Assembly: GCA_002314325.1 (NCBI GenBank)
Contig: DCFC01000032.1
Coordinates: 11,325-75,324, forward strand
DNA: 64,000 nt
Source of the DNA: Megamonas hypermegale
Lineage (GTDB): Bacteria; Bacillota; Negativicutes; Selenomonadales; Selenomonadaceae
Direction of reading: 5' to 3'
Position 1 is the stretch's first letter. Every line of letters begins with the position of its first letter. A program made the translations under genes and the position numbers. A model generated the notes under the pieces. That model ran no database searches and was not told the DNA's origin. It worked only from the letters and a program-made list of their open reading frames with translations. Below are positions 26,039-34,909 of this stretch, in pieces.

Positions 26039-27439
26039 TTATAAACCGATTTTTCTTAATGGTTTACCGTCCATAAGATTTTTTTCAATAGTTTCCAGCG
26101 ATATGCCTTTTGTTTCTGGAATTAAACGGATTGTGATTATAATAAATAAGATGTTTAATGCGGCGTATAACCAGAAAGTACCGGCAGCACCTAACGTATT
26201 AACCAAAGTTAAAAATGTTGCGCCTAAGATAGTGCTGCTTATCCAGCAGGTAGCAGTGGAGCAGGCAATGCCGAATTCCCTGCTTTTTAAGGGCTGTATT
26301 TCTGCACAGAGTGTCCAGCATACAGGAGCGGCGCTCATGGCATAACCTATGATGCAGATAAATATGATAGCAACGGCAGTAGCAGGTACCCAGGCATAAG
26401 ATAAGTTGTTAACTATGCAGTACATGCAGATACCTATTATAATCATGCTTAAAGCTACAATACTGAACCCTATTTTTAAGATGTATTTACGACCCCATTT
26501 ATCTACAAAACGCATAGCTATAATGGTAGCAAATAAGTTTACAGCACCGCACAAAACGGTAAATATCATCTGGTCCAGAGATGAAGAAAATCCAGCTAGA
26601 CCAAAAACGGTAGGAGCATAATAAAATATAATATTCATACCAGTAAACTGCTGCATGAGCATTATGAGCATTCCTAAAAATACGGCGCGACGGACATTCT
26701 TATTGGATTTAAAGAGACTCCAACCGGCCTGTTTTATAGTTAAAGCGCCCCGTATTTCATTTAATTCATTTGTTACTTCGTTGGCTGTTTCGCGCAGATT
26801 GTATAAAATTTGTTCAGCTTGTTGAAAATCACCTTTAGCGGCAAGCCAGCGAGGACTTTCCGGCAGACGCAGAACTAAAGCGATAAGAATAAATGCGGGA
26901 ATACTTACAATTCCTAACATGGTGCGCCAGTCGGCATCAAAGCTGAAATACGTGTCTGACAGATAGGCAAGCAATATGCCGAATGTACACATAAGCTGAT
27001 ACATAGCGATTAATCGGCCGCGTGTTTTCTTTTCGGACATTTCAGCTAAATATAAAGGACCGGTATACGAGGTTATGCCGATAGAAAAACCTAAAATTAA
27101 TCGACATAGAATTAATATATTGACATTTGGTGAAAAAGCGCAGCCTAATGAACCGATACAGAATAATACAGCTCCCCAGAACAGAGATTTTTTACGGCCG
27201 AGCAGTACGGAAATTTTATTTGTGGCTATTGCACCAATGGCGGCTCCGAGCATCATAGCACTTACAACCCATTCCTGAAGATTACTGTCGAGCTGTAAGT
27301 CCTGGGCTACGAAAGGCAGTGCTCCGCCCATGACGCCGCAGTCCAAACCGAACAGTAAACCTGCCATTGCACCGGCAATTGCCACATATTTTTTGTGTGA
27401 TTGGACAACGTCTTGATTGATTTTTAAATTGTTTTCCAT
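26039..27439 (-). CDS. MFS sugar porter (sugar:H+ symporter family)
   Basis: 466 residues, 12 helices. Diagnostic motifs of the SP family are all present: GVMGGALPFVAQDL after helix 1, GRKKSLFWG, PLYLAEMSEKKTRGRLIA, PESPRWLAAKG, DKWGRKYILK and the C-terminal PETKGISLETIE. These place it near XylE/GalP/AraE. The substrate cannot be read, but the neighbouring DUF5107-TPR protein, AraC regulator and aldose epimerase suggest a hexose or pentose. Confidence 0.93.
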   Translation of the reverse strand: MENNLKINQDVVQSHKKYVAIAGAMAGLLFGLDCGVMGGALPFVAQDLQLDSNLQEWVVSAMMLGAAIGAIATNKISVLLGRKKSLFWGAVLFCIGSLGCAFSPNVNILILCRLILGFSIGITSYTGPLYLAEMSEKKTRGRLIAMYQLMCTFGILLAYLSDTYFSFDADWRTMLGIVSIPAFILIALVLRLPESPRWLAAKGDFQQAEQILYNLRETANEVTNELNEIRGALTIKQAGWSLFKSNKNVRRAVFLGMLIMLMQQFTGMNIIFYYAPTVFGLAGFSSSLDQMIFTVLCGAVNLFATIIAMRFVDKWGRKYILKIGFSIVALSMIIIGICMYCIVNNLSYAWVPATAVAIIFICIIGYAMSAAPVCWTLCAEIQPLKSREFGIACSTATCWISSTILGATFLTLVNTLGAAGTFWLYAALNILFIIITIRLIPETKGISLETIEKNLMDGKPLRKIGL

Positions 27440-27513
27440 ATAAATTCCTCTTCTCTTATCATTTATTCATATAGAAATAATAAATACTACAGCAAAAACA
27501 AGATATTTATTTT

Positions 27514-27540
27514 CGGTGCGGGAGAATTGCTCCTGCACCG
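27514..27540 (-). terminator. Intrinsic terminator of the DUF5107-TPR gene
   Basis: CGGTGCGGGAG and CTCCTGCACCG pair around a 5-base loop; on the minus strand the stem is followed only by an A/T stretch. It separates this gene from the sugar porter. Confidence 0.7.
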
Positions 27541-27553
27541 ATTTATTAATTTG

Positions 27554-30500
27554 TCAGCAGAATTTTAAGTGAGCCAGTGCACCCTGATAATCATCTTGTT
27601 TGGAAAGAATATCCTGTAAGAGGCGGTTTGCTTCTGTAGTTTTCTTTATACCGATACTGCCGAGAGCGCGCAGATAATTGCAGTATTGTGTATTGCGTAG
27701 TTTGATATCATCCTGGAATACTTCAATTTCTGGCAGGGATACAGCAAAGAAATCATATTCCACATTGTCAAACAAATGTTTTTCACCGAAAATAATTAAT
27801 TGATGATAAGATTTTAAAGCACCTGCCATATTGCCTAATTTTTCGTTAGCCAAGCCTTGATAGAAGATATAATCAGACGGTTGGTCATTGTAATAGAGTA
27901 CACTGCTAGGTTGAGTATCGCCTAATGTTGCCAGCTGCCAGTATTCTTTGGCTTTATCAATTTCATTTAACATATCATAAGCAATGCCGAGATAATAATA
28001 TGCTTCATTATCTTTTACATTCGGTAATTTGCCTTCACCAAGATTTTTCGGATAACTTAATGTTGCCAATAAATTATCAATAGCTTTCTGTGGCTTATTG
28101 TCTTTTAAATCCTGAATTGCCAGCTGGATTAAAGCGTAACGGTATTGAGTACTTACTTTGCCTTCACCGCCTTCCCACGGATGGAAACGATGTGTTTTTA
28201 GAGCGGCAAGGGCTTCTGTGTAATGGCCTGTGCAATTCAGCAGTGTTATATAGCGCAGATACAAATCATCACGTTGTTTGGTAATTTCTAAATGCTGCTG
28301 CATTATGGAAAGACGTTGTTCTTTGCTGATATGGGCTTTAGCAGCTAGCTGATCAAATTCCAACCATAAGCGCGGATAGCTGCTGTCGAGGTTGCAGGCT
28401 TTTTGCATCATTTCTAAAGCTTTAGCAGTATCATGCTGTTTATTATAGTAAGCTATGGCCAGATTTCTGTAAGCTACTGCTAAGTCAGATTTTATTTCGA
28501 TAGATTTTTCCCAATGGAAAACGGCTTCCCGATATTGTTTTTTATCATAGAGCAGATTGCCTAAATAATAATGGGCCATAGGCATATTGTGAGAAGAGCG
28601 GATGGCGTTCTGCAAAATGGTGATTTCTTCCAAACGGTTAGGGAAACAGTAGTCAGGGCAGAGTGTTTCCGCTTTTTCATAATATTTATCAGCTTTTGTT
28701 GTTTGGCCGATTTTATTGTATATATATCCTTGATAATAGGAACATAATGGATTTTTATCTGGACAGTGTTTTAAAATAGTAAGCGCATCGTCGAATAAAC
28801 CTGCTTTCATGTAATCAAGTGATAATTCAAGGTAATTATGAGCAAATTGACGCATTTTTTCTTTCCATGCAGTAAAATCATTTATGTTTAAAGCCTGTTC
28901 ATACAAACAACCCATGTATAATGGGTCGATATCCATACTTTCCTGCAGTAATTTTGTGTTGTCAATATTCAATAATCGCTGCAGAGCCAGTTTTAAGGTA
29001 CGGGCTTTCATATCGTGCCAGTTTCTAATCAGAGATTTATTTATAAAATCCAAAGCTTCGTTATAATTACCTTTTCTTGCGGCAAGACAAGCCAGCCAGT
29101 AAAAACCGGTATTTTGCATTTCAGCACTCCAGGTTGCTTTATAAAAAGCATCAAATGCTTTATCATCCTGCTCGGTAGCTTCGAGAGCAAGACCTAAATT
29201 AAAATAACATTCACCGTAATAAGGATTTGGATTTTTCCATGTTTGTTTTTCTATGGCCGTTTCGAAATATTTGATGCTGTCTTTAATACGTCCGCGTTTG
29301 AAAAGCAGTAGGCCGTAAGCATTGTTCAGACGAATATCCTTACTGTCGCGGCGCAGTCCTTCTTCATAGTAATCAGCCGGTTCAAACGTTGCATGGCGAT
29401 ACTGTTCTAAATGAGTGCCGGCAAGATATAAATCTTCCAGTGATTTCATTTCCTGCGGTTTTTTCATGTACTCAGCCGGTTGAGGAATTGGCTTTAATTC
29501 TGATTTGTATACGTTGTAATTAACAAGTGTTCTGCCATTATGTTTTACAAATACTTTGCAGTCAGTTAAATCGTCTTGTGCTGTAAACTCAGCCATAAAA
29601 CATGTTTTTGGCGACAAATCGGCTGTAGTCTTGTAGATAGTTGTATCTTTGGCTATGACTTGGATGTCTGTATCAGTGTAAGTACCTGTAGCATAGACTT
29701 TTAAAGTAAATTTATTTTGATTGTCTTTTGTAATGCTGAGCATAGCATCTTTTGTAGCGTTGCCTACTCTGCCAACTTGTTTATACGGCATGAAATACTG
29801 TACGAATGTTTTTTCTTCATGTGGTTTGAGCCAAGTAAAATCAGGTTGATTGTCGGTATAAACACCGGTCATAAGTTCGATGTATGGACCGTCTTCATCT
29901 GTTAAGTTATTATCCCATGTTTTGCCGAAATCACTGTTGCCCCAAGTCCACTGTTTTTTACCGGGAGAGATATGGTGGTCAGCAACATGAAGTAAACCAG
30001 CCTGTAGTTTTTCATCATAATTACCGATGAAATTGAAATTGGAATGGGCTGCCATATAAGAAGTAGGAACTTTAATATTTTTGTAGCGGGAAATATCTAC
30101 TCCGGCAGAATAATCTGCTTTATAATATTCGCCAGTGGCAATTGGAAATGTAGATACAGCTCTTTTTCCATGGTCCATGACGGCATTTACATCTGGAGGA
30201 AAGACAGAATAGGTATTATCATTCACTGGGACAGCAGGATTTGCCCACCATAAAAATGTTTGCGGTGTATCCGTATGATTGTACAGTTGACCTTTAATTT
30301 CAATATATGCTTTATCTGGATATAAAGAAATTTGTGCCATACCTTTAGTGCCGTACATTTTATCAATTTCGCTTACATAAACACTACAGGAACCGTCTGG
30401 ATTTTCACTGATGTTATAATCAACTGGTGAATAAGTGGATGGACGGTGATGTTGCGGCCAGTTAAATTCAATACCGCCGGAAATCCACGGACCAGTAAGA

Positions 30501-30823
30501 CCGACTAAAGCCGGTTTTATCACATGATTGTAATAAACAAAATCATAGCCGTTTGTTTTATCATAAGCACGCTGAATGCGTCCGCCGAGTTCTGGCAGTA
30601 CCATAACTTTTAAATATTCATTTTCTAAAAATATCGCTTTATAGGATACATTTTCTTTTATATCGGAAATTTTTTCGGTAACAGGCAGAGGATACACTTT
30701 TCCTGTACTGCCTTGATATGCTCTTTTTTCAATAAATAATGGATTTTTTTCTGGATTATATACTTTGTATGTAGGAATGATTAAATCTTCCTGCCATACC
30801 TTAACTTTATCAATAGTTGCCAA
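27554..30823 (-). CDS. DUF5107 protein fused to a long TPR array
   Basis: 1089 residues without signal peptide. Residues 1 to about 370 are a DUF5107 domain with a galactose-mutarotase-like appearance (VMVLPELGGRIQRAYDKTNGYDFVYYNHVIKPALVG, GPWISGGIEFNWPQHHRPSTY). After a linker beta domain, about 460-1070 is a run of tetratricopeptide-like repeats (NPYYGECYFNLGLALEATEQDDKAFDAFYKAT; LAVAYRNLAIAYYNKQHDTAKALEMMQKA). By general knowledge, DUF5107-TPR proteins accompany sugar-catabolism genes, and a carbohydrate-binding or glycoside-processing role is plausible. The biochemical function is not established. It is divergent from an AraC regulator at 30948. Confidence 0.85.
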   Translation of the reverse strand: MATIDKVKVWQEDLIIPTYKVYNPEKNPLFIEKRAYQGSTGKVYPLPVTEKISDIKENVSYKAIFLENEYLKVMVLPELGGRIQRAYDKTNGYDFVYYNHVIKPALVGLTGPWISGGIEFNWPQHHRPSTYSPVDYNISENPDGSCSVYVSEIDKMYGTKGMAQISLYPDKAYIEIKGQLYNHTDTPQTFLWWANPAVPVNDNTYSVFPPDVNAVMDHGKRAVSTFPIATGEYYKADYSAGVDISRYKNIKVPTSYMAAHSNFNFIGNYDEKLQAGLLHVADHHISPGKKQWTWGNSDFGKTWDNNLTDEDGPYIELMTGVYTDNQPDFTWLKPHEEKTFVQYFMPYKQVGRVGNATKDAMLSITKDNQNKFTLKVYATGTYTDTDIQVIAKDTTIYKTTADLSPKTCFMAEFTAQDDLTDCKVFVKHNGRTLVNYNVYKSELKPIPQPAEYMKKPQEMKSLEDLYLAGTHLEQYRHATFEPADYYEEGLRRDSKDIRLNNAYGLLLFKRGRIKDSIKYFETAIEKQTWKNPNPYYGECYFNLGLALEATEQDDKAFDAFYKATWSAEMQNTGFYWLACLAARKGNYNEALDFINKSLIRNWHDMKARTLKLALQRLLNIDNTKLLQESMDIDPLYMGCLYEQALNINDFTAWKEKMRQFAHNYLELSLDYMKAGLFDDALTILKHCPDKNPLCSYYQGYIYNKIGQTTKADKYYEKAETLCPDYCFPNRLEEITILQNAIRSSHNMPMAHYYLGNLLYDKKQYREAVFHWEKSIEIKSDLAVAYRNLAIAYYNKQHDTAKALEMMQKACNLDSSYPRLWLEFDQLAAKAHISKEQRLSIMQQHLEITKQRDDLYLRYITLLNCTGHYTEALAALKTHRFHPWEGGEGKVSTQYRYALIQLAIQDLKDNKPQKAIDNLLATLSYPKNLGEGKLPNVKDNEAYYYLGIAYDMLNEIDKAKEYWQLATLGDTQPSSVLYYNDQPSDYIFYQGLANEKLGNMAGALKSYHQLIIFGEKHLFDNVEYDFFAVSLPEIEVFQDDIKLRNTQYCNYLRALGSIGIKKTTEANRLLQDILSKQDDYQGALAHLKFC

Positions 30824-30947
30824 ATTAATCTACTCCTTTTGGTTTTTCTTAATCTCTATTAAGATTTTATAATAGAATAAAAATAAATAAAATATCTAAT
30901 CTAATATAAAGATGGACAATATTCCAAATATGTGGTAAGTTTTTTAT

Positions 30948-31826
30948 ATGGAACAGATAATTGATAATAAAAAGAGAGATGGCTTTAAAGGTGAACGTTT
31001 GATAGTTTTGCCTATTGAAGTCTTTCAGGATTATGTAAACCATCCGCAGGTAAAGAGAATGTATTTGACAGATATTGGATATTTCCCTAAAGCTGAGCAC
31101 CATTATCGAGAACGAAAAGAAGGAGTTGACCAATATATTTTTTTCTATTGTACAGAGGGTAAAGGCGTAATATCTGTAGATAATAAAGAATACATTTTAC
31201 AGAAAAATGAAGCTTTTTGCATTCCGAGAAACAAGGGACATTTTTATTATGCTTGCGATGAAAACCCGTGGAGTATTTTGTGGGTGCATATTAAAGGCGA
31301 AGATACGAAGTATTTTCCTTTGGATGAATGCCGTATTATACATTTTTCAACAGAAGCATCTATTAACCGCATGTTTTTTCTGTTTGATTTGTTATTTAGG
31401 GTATTGGATGTATCGTATTATAGTTTGGGCAATTTTATTTATATTTCTCAGGTATTAAATTTGATTATGGGAGAAACGTATTGCCGTGAAAAGCCAAAGA
31501 GTGTATCTAGTGAAAATCGCCAAGTAACATATATTGTTCGTTTTATGTATAAGAATTTAGATAAAAATTTGACGTTGAAACAGATATTGGATGAGTTTAA
31601 ATGCTCAAAAAGCCATTTAAATGATATATTTCAAAAGGCAACGCAACATTCACCGATGGATTTTTATATTAATTTAAAGGTGCAGGAAGCATGTAAACTG
31701 CTTCGTTCTACAGATTTATTGATATATGAAGTGGCTGAAAGACTCGGATATAAGGACCAGTATTATTTTTCGCGTACTTTCAAAAAAATAACAGGCATGT
31801 CACCGTCCGATTATAGAAATAAATAG
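30948..31826 (+). CDS. AraC-family transcriptional regulator
   Basis: 292 residues. N-terminal cupin-type sensor (DQYIFFYCTEGKGVISVDNKEYILQKNEAFCIPRNKGHFYYACDENPWSILWVH) and C-terminal double helix-turn-helix (LKQILDEFKCSKSHLNDIFQKATQHSPMDFYINLKVQEA; YEVAERLGYKDQYYFSRTFKKITGMSPSDYR). It resembles RhaS/MsmR-type sugar regulators. It shares a 124-bp promoter region with the divergent DUF5107-TPR gene and precedes HAD and epimerase genes, so it probably controls this cluster. Very AT-rich codon use. Confidence 0.9.
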   Translation: MEQIIDNKKRDGFKGERLIVLPIEVFQDYVNHPQVKRMYLTDIGYFPKAEHHYRERKEGVDQYIFFYCTEGKGVISVDNKEYILQKNEAFCIPRNKGHFYYACDENPWSILWVHIKGEDTKYFPLDECRIIHFSTEASINRMFFLFDLLFRVLDVSYYSLGNFIYISQVLNLIMGETYCREKPKSVSSENRQVTYIVRFMYKNLDKNLTLKQILDEFKCSKSHLNDIFQKATQHSPMDFYINLKVQEACKLLRSTDLLIYEVAERLGYKDQYYFSRTFKKITGMSPSDYRNK

Positions 31827-31912
31827 TCCATTAAATAGGAAAATGATACATTCATTTTTAATATAAAACAGAGATATCATAGAATAAAATAATTTTAATG
31901 AGAAGTGATTTT

Positions 31913-32557
31913 ATGATAAAAGCTGTTTTATTTGATTTTGACGGAACCATTGGTGATACATTACCGTTAGTGGTGAAGGCAATACAACAGGCTACAGAAC
32001 CTTTTTTGCGGCGGACTTTATCGTACGATGAAATAGCTGAAACGTTTGGTCCGTCCGAAGAGGGAAGTATTTTAAAGTTGGTGCCGAAGCATTATGATGA
32101 AGCATGTAAATTGTTTTACCAGTATTATATTGCGGAACATGAGATGTGTGCTACTCCGTATAAAGGTATTATTGAACTGATAGAAATGTTAAAGAAATAT
32201 AATGTTTTAGTCGGTTTAGTAACAGGAAAAAGCAGAAAAACAACGGATATTTCATTGAAAAAATACAATATGACAGATATTTTTGATATTGTTAAGACGG
32301 GATCATTGCAAAAATCTGTAAAGGATGAATGTATAAAGCAGATTTTACAGAAATGTTCATTACAGTCGCAGGAGCTGATTTATATAGGTGATATGCCGAG
32401 TGATATTGACAGCGCCCGAAAAATAGATGTAAAAATTGTTTCCGTACTGTATGCCACTCTACAAAATGAGGTTGCTATAAAAGCAAAAAAGCCTGATAAA
32501 ATATGTTATTCAGTAGAAGAATTAACAGATTATTTGAAAATACAAATAAAGAAGTAG
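31913..32557 (+). CDS. HAD-family phosphatase (phosphoglycolate-phosphatase-like)
   Basis: 214 residues from ATG 31913, preceded by GAGAAGTG; an in-frame ATG at 31898 is less well placed. Motif I LFDFDGTIGDT holds the nucleophile and acid aspartates, motif II is VTGKSRKT, and the C-terminal metal motif is YIGDMPSDIDSA. An alpha-helical cap lies between motifs I and II, as in PGP/beta-phosphoglucomutase relatives. It probably dephosphorylates or isomerises a sugar phosphate; the substrate is unknown. The next gene starts 11 bases downstream. Confidence 0.88.
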   Translation: MIKAVLFDFDGTIGDTLPLVVKAIQQATEPFLRRTLSYDEIAETFGPSEEGSILKLVPKHYDEACKLFYQYYIAEHEMCATPYKGIIELIEMLKKYNVLVGLVTGKSRKTTDISLKKYNMTDIFDIVKTGSLQKSVKDECIKQILQKCSLQSQELIYIGDMPSDIDSARKIDVKIVSVLYATLQNEVAIKAKKPDKICYSVEELTDYLKIQIKK

Positions 32558-32568
32558 AGGTATATAGT

Positions 32569-33615
32569 ATGATTTCACGCAGTTTATTTGGCAAAACATC
32601 AAATGGAGAGAATGTTTATCTGTATGAATTAAACAATTCATATTTAAGATTAAAAGCTTCTGCATATGGAGCAGCGATTGTAGCTTTAATAGTCAAAGAT
32701 AGAAAAAATAATGATTGCGATGTTGTTTTGGGTTATGATAATGTAATATCATATGAGCAGCAGAATTCGTATATTGGCTGTATTGTGGGTAGATGCTGTA
32801 ACCGTATTAAAAATGCTGAATTTGTTTTGATGGGTAAAAAATATATTTTATCAAGAAATGAAGGACATAATCATTTACATGGCGGTTTTTCCGGTTTCAA
32901 TAAAAAACTATGGCAAGCGAATATACTTGATGATAATTCATTAAAATTGACATATATCAGCGCAGATAAGGAAGAAGGATATCCTGGTCGATTGGTTGTT
33001 TCAGTAATATATACGATAAGAAAAAATAAATTGTTTATTGATTATGAAGCAAAATCGACAAAAGATACAATTTGCAACTTAACCAATCATACGTATTTTA
33101 ATCTTAATGGTTATAATGAAGGTAATATGTTGGATAACGAAATCCAAATATTTGCGGATGAGTTTAGTGAAGATGGTAAAGATTTTTTACCTACGGGAAG
33201 AATTTTGCCAGTAATGAATACGCCAATGGATTTAAGAAAAAAACAATTTATAGGAAAAAATATTGCCAGTGAATATTATCAGATAAAAAATGCAAATGGC
33301 TACAATGTAAATTACATTATAAAAAAACGTAAAAACAGTCATATTGTTCATTTTGCTACGGCATATTCAGTTAAGTCGGGAATAATATTGAAAGCGTATA
33401 CAGATATGCCTTGCTGTGAATTTTATACAAGCAGTTATCTTGATGGAAATGCTGTAGGAAAAGATAATGTGCCAATAAGAAATTACAGCGGTTTTTGCTT
33501 GGAACCGCAATTTGCACCGAATGCTGTTAATATGCCGATGTTTATAAAACCGATATTGAAAAGAAATAAGAACTACAAATCTCGTACTATTTATGAATTG
33601 ATAGTTAAAAAATAA
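32569..33615 (+). CDS. galM: Aldose 1-epimerase
   Basis: 348 residues from ATG 32569, which has TAGAGG eight bases upstream; longer in-frame starts would overlap the HAD gene. It interconverts alpha and beta anomers of aldoses. Motifs: GRCCNRI, NHLHGGFSGFNKKLW, the catalytic His in NLTNHTYFNLNGY, and the catalytic Glu in FCLEPQFAPNA. It ends a short AT-rich operon with the AraC and HAD genes. Substrate (galactose, glucose or another aldose) cannot be determined. Confidence 0.93.
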   Translation: MISRSLFGKTSNGENVYLYELNNSYLRLKASAYGAAIVALIVKDRKNNDCDVVLGYDNVISYEQQNSYIGCIVGRCCNRIKNAEFVLMGKKYILSRNEGHNHLHGGFSGFNKKLWQANILDDNSLKLTYISADKEEGYPGRLVVSVIYTIRKNKLFIDYEAKSTKDTICNLTNHTYFNLNGYNEGNMLDNEIQIFADEFSEDGKDFLPTGRILPVMNTPMDLRKKQFIGKNIASEYYQIKNANGYNVNYIIKKRKNSHIVHFATAYSVKSGIILKAYTDMPCCEFYTSSYLDGNAVGKDNVPIRNYSGFCLEPQFAPNAVNMPMFIKPILKRNKNYKSRTIYELIVKK

Positions 33616-33620
33616 AAAAT

Positions 33621-33658
33621 AAGCTGTAACAATGGAGTGAACTCTTTTGTTACAGCTT
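33621..33658. terminator. Bidirectional terminator, second AAGCTGTAACAA copy
   Basis: Stem AAGCTGTAACAA/TTGTTACAGCTT with loop TGGAGTGAACTC, essentially identical to 25954-25992. It lies between the convergent galM and phosphofructokinase genes. Confidence 0.85.
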
Positions 33659-33686
33659 TATTTTATGAAAGTAACTATTAAATTAA

Positions 33687-34652
33687 TTAATAGGAGATGA
33701 TTTCTGCCAGGTGTTTTAAATCTTCCGGATAAACTTTTTTGTTTGTTACGGCATCGCGCAGGTCAATGCTTACAACTTTGCCGTCTTTCAGTCCGAATAC
33801 AACGCCGTACAGGCCGGATATAGCGGCAAGGGCAGCCTGTTCACCGAGAATGCTTGCATATACACGGTCGTTAGCCGTCGGCGAACCGCCTCTTTGCACG
33901 AGACCCAAAGTCGTAAGGCGAGTGGAAACGCCTGTTTTTTCCTGCATTTCCTTAGCGAGCGACTGCATGTCGGCTACACCTTCGGAAGCTAAAATCACTA
34001 GATACGTCTTGCCTTCGTCATGAAGCTGTTTAGCTCTGGCAATGACTTTTTCCTGGTCGTATTCTTCATCAGGAACGATTACCAGGTTTCCGCCGCCTGC
34101 AACAGCTGTGTATGTAGCAAGCCAGCCGTATTTATTGCCCATTACTTCCAAAATGAAAATACGATGATGTGCTGCTGCCGTATCTCTTATCTGATTGATT
34201 GCGTGTAAAATCGTATTAGCGGCCGTATCGCAGCCGATGGCATAATCCGTGCCCCAGATATCATTTTCGATTGTTGCTGGAATGCCGATTACAGGGAAGC
34301 CGGTTTCTCTGGCAAATTCTTCCGCGCCGCGCAAGCTGCCGTCGCCGCCGATGACAACGAGTGCATCAATATTGTGCTTTTTGAGATTTTCGTAAGCCAG
34401 CTGACGGCCTTCCGGTGTGTACCAGCGTTTGCAGAAGCTTGTTCCGAGGAATGTGCCGCCGCGCTGAATGGTATCAGCTACCGATACGGAAGTCATTTCC
34501 TGCATATTATCATCAACAAGACCGCGGTAACCGTCGAAAACGCCCCAAATGCGGGAACCATTGCTGATCACAGTACGAACAACGGCTCTGATGGCGGCGT
34601 TCATGCCCGGTGCGTCTGTGCCGCTTGTTAATACAGCTATATTTTTTACCAT
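33687..34652 (-). CDS. pfkA: 6-phosphofructokinase family protein with atypical active-site residues
   Basis: 321 residues from ATG 34652, with AGGAGG upstream. The fold is clearly PFK-A: LTSGTDAPGMNAAIRAVVR, RGGTFLG, GGDGSLRGAE (Gly form, as in ATP-dependent enzymes), GTDYAIGCDTA, LVQRGGSPTANDR. Several key positions differ from E. coli PfkA by my alignment. The usual GGDAPGMN glycine is T12, the ATP-contacting Arg72 is F73, the catalytic Asp127 (TIDND) is E129 (TIENDI), and the F6P-contacting His249 is L251. Glycolysis is the default role, but altered kinetics or another sugar phosphate should be considered. Confidence 0.85.
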   Translation of the reverse strand: MVKNIAVLTSGTDAPGMNAAIRAVVRTVISNGSRIWGVFDGYRGLVDDNMQEMTSVSVADTIQRGGTFLGTSFCKRWYTPEGRQLAYENLKKHNIDALVVIGGDGSLRGAEEFARETGFPVIGIPATIENDIWGTDYAIGCDTAANTILHAINQIRDTAAAHHRIFILEVMGNKYGWLATYTAVAGGGNLVIVPDEEYDQEKVIARAKQLHDEGKTYLVILASEGVADMQSLAKEMQEKTGVSTRLTTLGLVQRGGSPTANDRVYASILGEQAALAAISGLYGVVFGLKDGKVVSIDLRDAVTNKKVYPEDLKHLAEIISY

Positions 34653-34770
34653 AAATAAAACCCTCCTAAAACCTTTCACAAAAGTATCTACATATTGCAA
34701 ATCTACAGAAGTTCTATCTATAATTATTTCGCTAACCGATATTTAAAATCCTTTTAAAATTTCTGTAATC

Positions 34771-34799
34771 TTGACACTAAACTTGTGAAATGATAAATT
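34771..34799 (+). promoter_or_regulatory. Promoter of the purH transcript
   Basis: TTGACA (34771-34776), 17 bp spacer, TAAATT (34794-34799). The predicted start near 34806 would place the ZTP aptamer at the very 5' end of the RNA. Confidence 0.7.
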
Positions 34800-34808
34800 T
34801 TATGTAGA

Positions 34809-34880
34809 AACTGTGTAACTGACGGAAGTGGAGTTAACCACATGAAGCACAGTATATTAAAGCCGACCGTCTGGGCAAAA
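34809..34880 (+). promoter_or_regulatory. ZTP riboswitch (pfl motif) before AICAR transformylase
   Basis: P1 pairs CTGTG (34811-34815) with CACAG (34848-34852). The P2 hairpin is GTGG/CCAC. The pseudoknot pairs GACGG (34821-34825) with CCGTC (34867-34871), followed by the invariant CTGGGCA. This is the established ZTP-binding architecture that switches on purine and one-carbon genes when 10-formyltetrahydrofolate is short. Only about 30 bases separate the aptamer from the start codon and I see no terminator there, so control of translation is more likely than attenuation. Confidence 0.9.
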
Positions 34881-34909
34881 TAAATTTTAATCTATTGGAG
34901 GAAATCGTA

